Made by a program: the position numbers and the translations under genes. DNA of 64,000 bases, taken from assembly GCF_030287445.1 (NCBI RefSeq), contig NZ_JASVWB010000002.1, positions 4,030,001 through 4,094,000 on the forward strand, given 5' to 3'. Position 1 is the first letter of the stretch; every line of letters starts with the position of its first letter. The DNA comes from Streptomyces sp. ALI-76-A (GTDB taxonomy: Bacteria > Actinomycetota > Actinomycetes > Streptomycetales > Streptomycetaceae). The notes beneath the pieces were generated by a model. It did no database searches and was not told where the DNA came from. It saw nothing but the letters and a program-made list of their open reading frames with translations. Shown here piece by piece: positions 61,480 through 64,000 of the stretch.

Positions 61480-62934
61480 TCACCCCGGCCACACGATCGC
61501 CTGCACCTCGCTGTACGCGTGCAGGGCGTACGAGCCCACGTCCCGGCCCACCCCGCTCTTCTTGAACCCGCCGAACGGGGCCTCCATGTTGCGGCCCACG
61601 GTGTTGACGCCCACGCCGCCGGCCCGCAGCCGCCGGGCGACGCGGAAGGCGCGGGCCACGTCCGCCGACCAGACGTAGTCGATCAGGCCGTAGTCCGTGT
61701 CGTTGGCCAGTTCCACTCCCTCCTCCTCGTCGTCGAAGGGGATGACGACGACCACCGGGCCGAAGATCTCCTCCCGGGCCACCCGCATGTCGTCGGTGCA
61801 GTCCGCGAGGACGGTGGGGGCCACATAGAAGCCCCGGCCGGACACGGACGGCCGGTCGCCGCCGGTCACCACCACCGCGCCCTCCTTGCGGCCCAGTTCG
61901 ACGTACGACTCCACCCGGTCCCGGTGCGCGGCCGAGATCACCGGGCCGACGACCGTGTCCGGCTCCCTCGGGTCGCCCACCTTCAACCGCCGCGCGTACG
62001 CCGCGAGTCGCTCGACCAGCCGGTCGTACACCCCCCGCTGCGCCAGCACCCGGGTCGGGGCCGTGCAGATCTGCCCGCTGTAGAAGGAGAACGTCGTCCC
62101 GATCCCGGCCACCGCCGAGCCGATGTCCGCGTCGTCGAAGACGAGCGCCGCGCCCTTCCCGCCCAGCTCCATCAGCTGCCGTTTCATCCCGCGCCCGCAC
62201 ACCTGCGCGATGCGCTGCCCGACCGCCGTGGAGCCGGTGAAGCTCACCATGTCGACGTCCGGCGACCCGACGGCCTCCTCCCCGACCGCCACCGACCGGC
62301 CGGAGACGACGTTCACCACCCCGCGCGGCACCCCGGCCGCCTCCAGCGCCTGCGCCATCCGGTAGACCGACAGCGGATCCTGCGGGGCGGGCTTGACGAC
62401 CACCGTGTTGCCCATCGCCAGCGCCGGGGCGACCTTCCCGGCCGCGTTCGCCCACGGGTTGTTGTACGAGGTGACGCAGGTGACCACCCCGACGGGCTGG
62501 CGTACGGCCAGTGCCCCCAGCACCGCCGCCCGCCCCATCGGCCCCGCCTCGTTGATCTGCGGCGGGATCGCCCACTCGGCGGGCTCCACCCGCGCGTACC
62601 GCCGGAACCGGGCGGCGGCCACCCCGACCTGCATCCGCCGGGCCGTCACCGTGGTCGCCCCGGTCTCCGCCCGGGCCAGCTCCGCGTACGGCTCCAGACG
62701 TCCGCCGATGATCCCCGCGGCCCGGGCGAGGATCGCCGCCCGCTCCTCCGGCGGGGTCCGCGACCAGGGACCGAAGGCCTCGCGGGCCGCGGCGCAGGCC
62801 GCGCGCACCTGGTCCCGCGAGGCCTCCGGCGCCAGACCGGCCCTCTCCTCGGTGGCCGGGTCGACCACCTCGTAGTGGCCGCCGTCCGGCTCGACCCAGG
62901 AACCCCCGACGAACAGCCGCTGCCCCTCGGTCAC
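61480..62934 (-). CDS. Aldehyde dehydrogenase
   Basis: A 484-residue NAD(P)-dependent enzyme oxidising an aldehyde to an acid. Catalytic Cys290 (YSGQICTAP), base Glu256 (LMELGGKG), Asn159 (SYNNPW) and Lys181 (VVVKPAP) are in place; the end FGGFKKSGVGRD is typical. Its GTG start at 62934 overlaps the stop of the upstream amidohydrolase (GTGA), so the two are one operon. The substrate is unknown. Confidence 0.93.
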   Translation of the reverse strand: MTEGQRLFVGGSWVEPDGGHYEVVDPATEERAGLAPEASRDQVRAACAAAREAFGPWSRTPPEERAAILARAAGIIGGRLEPYAELARAETGATTVTARRMQVGVAAARFRRYARVEPAEWAIPPQINEAGPMGRAAVLGALAVRQPVGVVTCVTSYNNPWANAAGKVAPALAMGNTVVVKPAPQDPLSVYRMAQALEAAGVPRGVVNVVSGRSVAVGEEAVGSPDVDMVSFTGSTAVGQRIAQVCGRGMKRQLMELGGKGAALVFDDADIGSAVAGIGTTFSFYSGQICTAPTRVLAQRGVYDRLVERLAAYARRLKVGDPREPDTVVGPVISAAHRDRVESYVELGRKEGAVVVTGGDRPSVSGRGFYVAPTVLADCTDDMRVAREEIFGPVVVVIPFDDEEEGVELANDTDYGLIDYVWSADVARAFRVARRLRAGGVGVNTVGRNMEAPFGGFKKSGVGRDVGSYALHAYSEVQAIVWPG

Positions 62935-64000
62935 CTGGTCGCCACCGTCCGGGTGTCCCGCCCCGACCGCAACACCCTCCCCGGCACCGCCCCGCTCACC
63001 ACGTCGTCGCGGATCGCCTCGACCCCGTTGACCCACACGGCCCGGATCCCGATGGCCCTGGCGTCCAGCCGCGGACTGTCACCCGGCAGGTCGTGCACCA
63101 GCGTGGCCGTGCCCGCGGCGATCCGTTCCGGGTCGAAGAGGACGAGGTCGGCATGGAAGCCCTCCTGTACCCGGCCCCGCTCCCTGAGACCGAAGAGCCG
63201 CGCCGGATCGTCCGTCAGCATCTTCACCGCCTGCTCCAGGCCCACCAGCTTCCGCCCGCGCAGACAGTCCCCGAGGAAGCGGGTCGTGTACGGGGCTCCG
63301 CACATCCGGTCCAGGTGGGCGCCGGCGTCCGAGCCGCCGAGCAGGACGTCCTCGTGCTGCCAGGTCTGCGCGCGCAGCGCCCAGGACGCCGGGTCGTTGT
63401 CGGTCGGCATGGGCCACAGGACCGTCCGCAGCTCGTCGGCGGCGCAGATCTCGACCAGGCAGTGGAACGGGTCCTGGCCGCGTTCGGCCGCGATGTCCCG
63501 CACGACCCGGCCGCTCAGCCCCCGGTTCGCCTCGCTGTACGTGTCGCCGATGACGTACCGCCCGAAGTTCGCCAGCCGCCGGAAGACGCCCGCCTCCCTG
63601 GACCCGGCGTGCTCCAGCAGCTGGGCCCGGACGGCCGGGTCGCGCAGCCTGTCGATCCGCTCCGGGACGGGCAGGCCGAGCACCGGTCCCCAGCCCGGGA
63701 TGAGGTTCAGGGCGCAGAACGTGCCCAGCGACATGTTCATCGGCGTCAGGATCGGCATGGTGAGGGCGACGACCCGGCCGCCCGCCTTGCGCGCCTGCTC
63801 GCTCGCCAGCAACTGGCGGGGCACCCGCTCCGGGACGGAGGCGTCGATGGTGAGGACGTTCCAGTTCAGGGGCCGTCCGGCCGTCGCGCTCATCTCCGCG
63901 AGCAGGTCGATCTCCGCGTCGCTGAACTGGTCGAGACAGCCCGCGACGATCGCCTCGATCTGGGTGCCCTCGTGCTCACCGACCGCCTTGGACAGCGCCA
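62931..64000 (-). CDS. N-acyl-D-amino-acid deacylase-like amidohydrolase, partial
   Basis: The frame is open to the right edge, so the N-terminal half is outside the window; 355 residues are seen. The part with the late metal Asp (LLGGSDAGAHLDRMCGAPY) and the C-terminal EGFHADLVLFDPERI of amidohydrolase family 3 are present. Relatives hydrolyse N-acyl-D-amino acids or cyclic amides. It is coupled to the aldehyde dehydrogenase by overlap, which suggests a shared catabolic route. Confidence 0.85.
   Translation of the reverse strand, partial: ALSKAVGEHEGTQIEAIVAGCLDQFSDAEIDLLAEMSATAGRPLNWNVLTIDASVPERVPRQLLASEQARKAGGRVVALTMPILTPMNMSLGTFCALNLIPGWGPVLGLPVPERIDRLRDPAVRAQLLEHAGSREAGVFRRLANFGRYVIGDTYSEANRGLSGRVVRDIAAERGQDPFHCLVEICAADELRTVLWPMPTDNDPASWALRAQTWQHEDVLLGGSDAGAHLDRMCGAPYTTRFLGDCLRGRKLVGLEQAVKMLTDDPARLFGLRERGRVQEGFHADLVLFDPERIAAGTATLVHDLPGDSPRLDARAIGIRAVWVNGVEAIRDDVVSGAVPGRVLRSGRDTRTVATR

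Overview
The window is chromosomal DNA of a Streptomyces species. It has very high G+C with strong third-position bias, GGAGG-type ribosome sites with many GTG starts, and genes that are hallmarks of that genus: an HrdD-type sigma factor with a sigma-R promoter, a fused F420 (FO) synthase, XRE/DUF397 regulator pairs, and a very large sporulation-type DD-carboxypeptidase. From memory of the S. coelicolor gene order, 0-19 kb matches the block around hrdD (about SCO3192-3207) and 36.7-59 kb matches the block around SCO4444 down to SCO4429 in reverse; the middle, about 19-36 kb, is accessory.

Region 1 (1-16 kb). A P1-family peptidase, an L,D-transpeptidase lipoprotein and a DUF6227 protein are followed by the fructose operon fruR-fruK-fruA on the minus strand, with a visible promoter, paired operators and two terminators. 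Then come a DHA2 drug exporter with a divergent WYL regulator, a TetR regulator, hrdD with a sigma-R promoter, an acetyltransferase, and an extradiol-dioxygenase-like gene divergent from a MarR regulator.

Region 2 (16-36 kb). A TetR/DHA2 exporter pair, a secreted M6-like metalloprotease, an unusual double-length IclR regulator and an FMN reductase with a SoxR-type promoter lead to tRNA-Arg(CCT). The 3' half of this tRNA is repeated 1.1 kb downstream, as expected of an attachment-site scar. The flanked segment holds a Uma2 nuclease, and just beyond it lies an HNH enzyme that looks like a phosphorothioate-DNA-specific type IV restriction endonuclease. Next are an overlapping DUF5819/HTTM membrane pair, an ice-binding-like secreted protein with a repeat tail, an orphan sugar-binding lipoprotein, small conserved genes, and a CBM2-tailed chitin/xylan deacetylase whose 12th codon is the rare TTA.

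Region 3 (36-64 kb). Glutathione peroxidase, an XRE/DUF397 pair and a GPP34 (GOLPH3-like) protein are divergent from the DD-carboxypeptidase with an acidic repeat domain. A membrane protein, an SDR locus, an SSS symporter and an ARH-like protein with altered metal motifs follow. A second XRE/DUF397 pair is flanked by a histidine-kinase-like ATPase and a NTPase-TPR protein. The right end holds a catalytically degenerate L,D-transpeptidase-like protein, FO synthase with an F420-dependent oxidoreductase, the remnant of a PHP-family hydrolase, a LysE exporter, a Ddn-like oxidoreductase, an aldehyde dehydrogenase and a truncated D-aminoacylase-like gene running off the window.

A recurring oddity is the number of short G+C-rich tandem arrays (9-90 bp units) in intergenic DNA, several starting exactly at or just after a stop codon.
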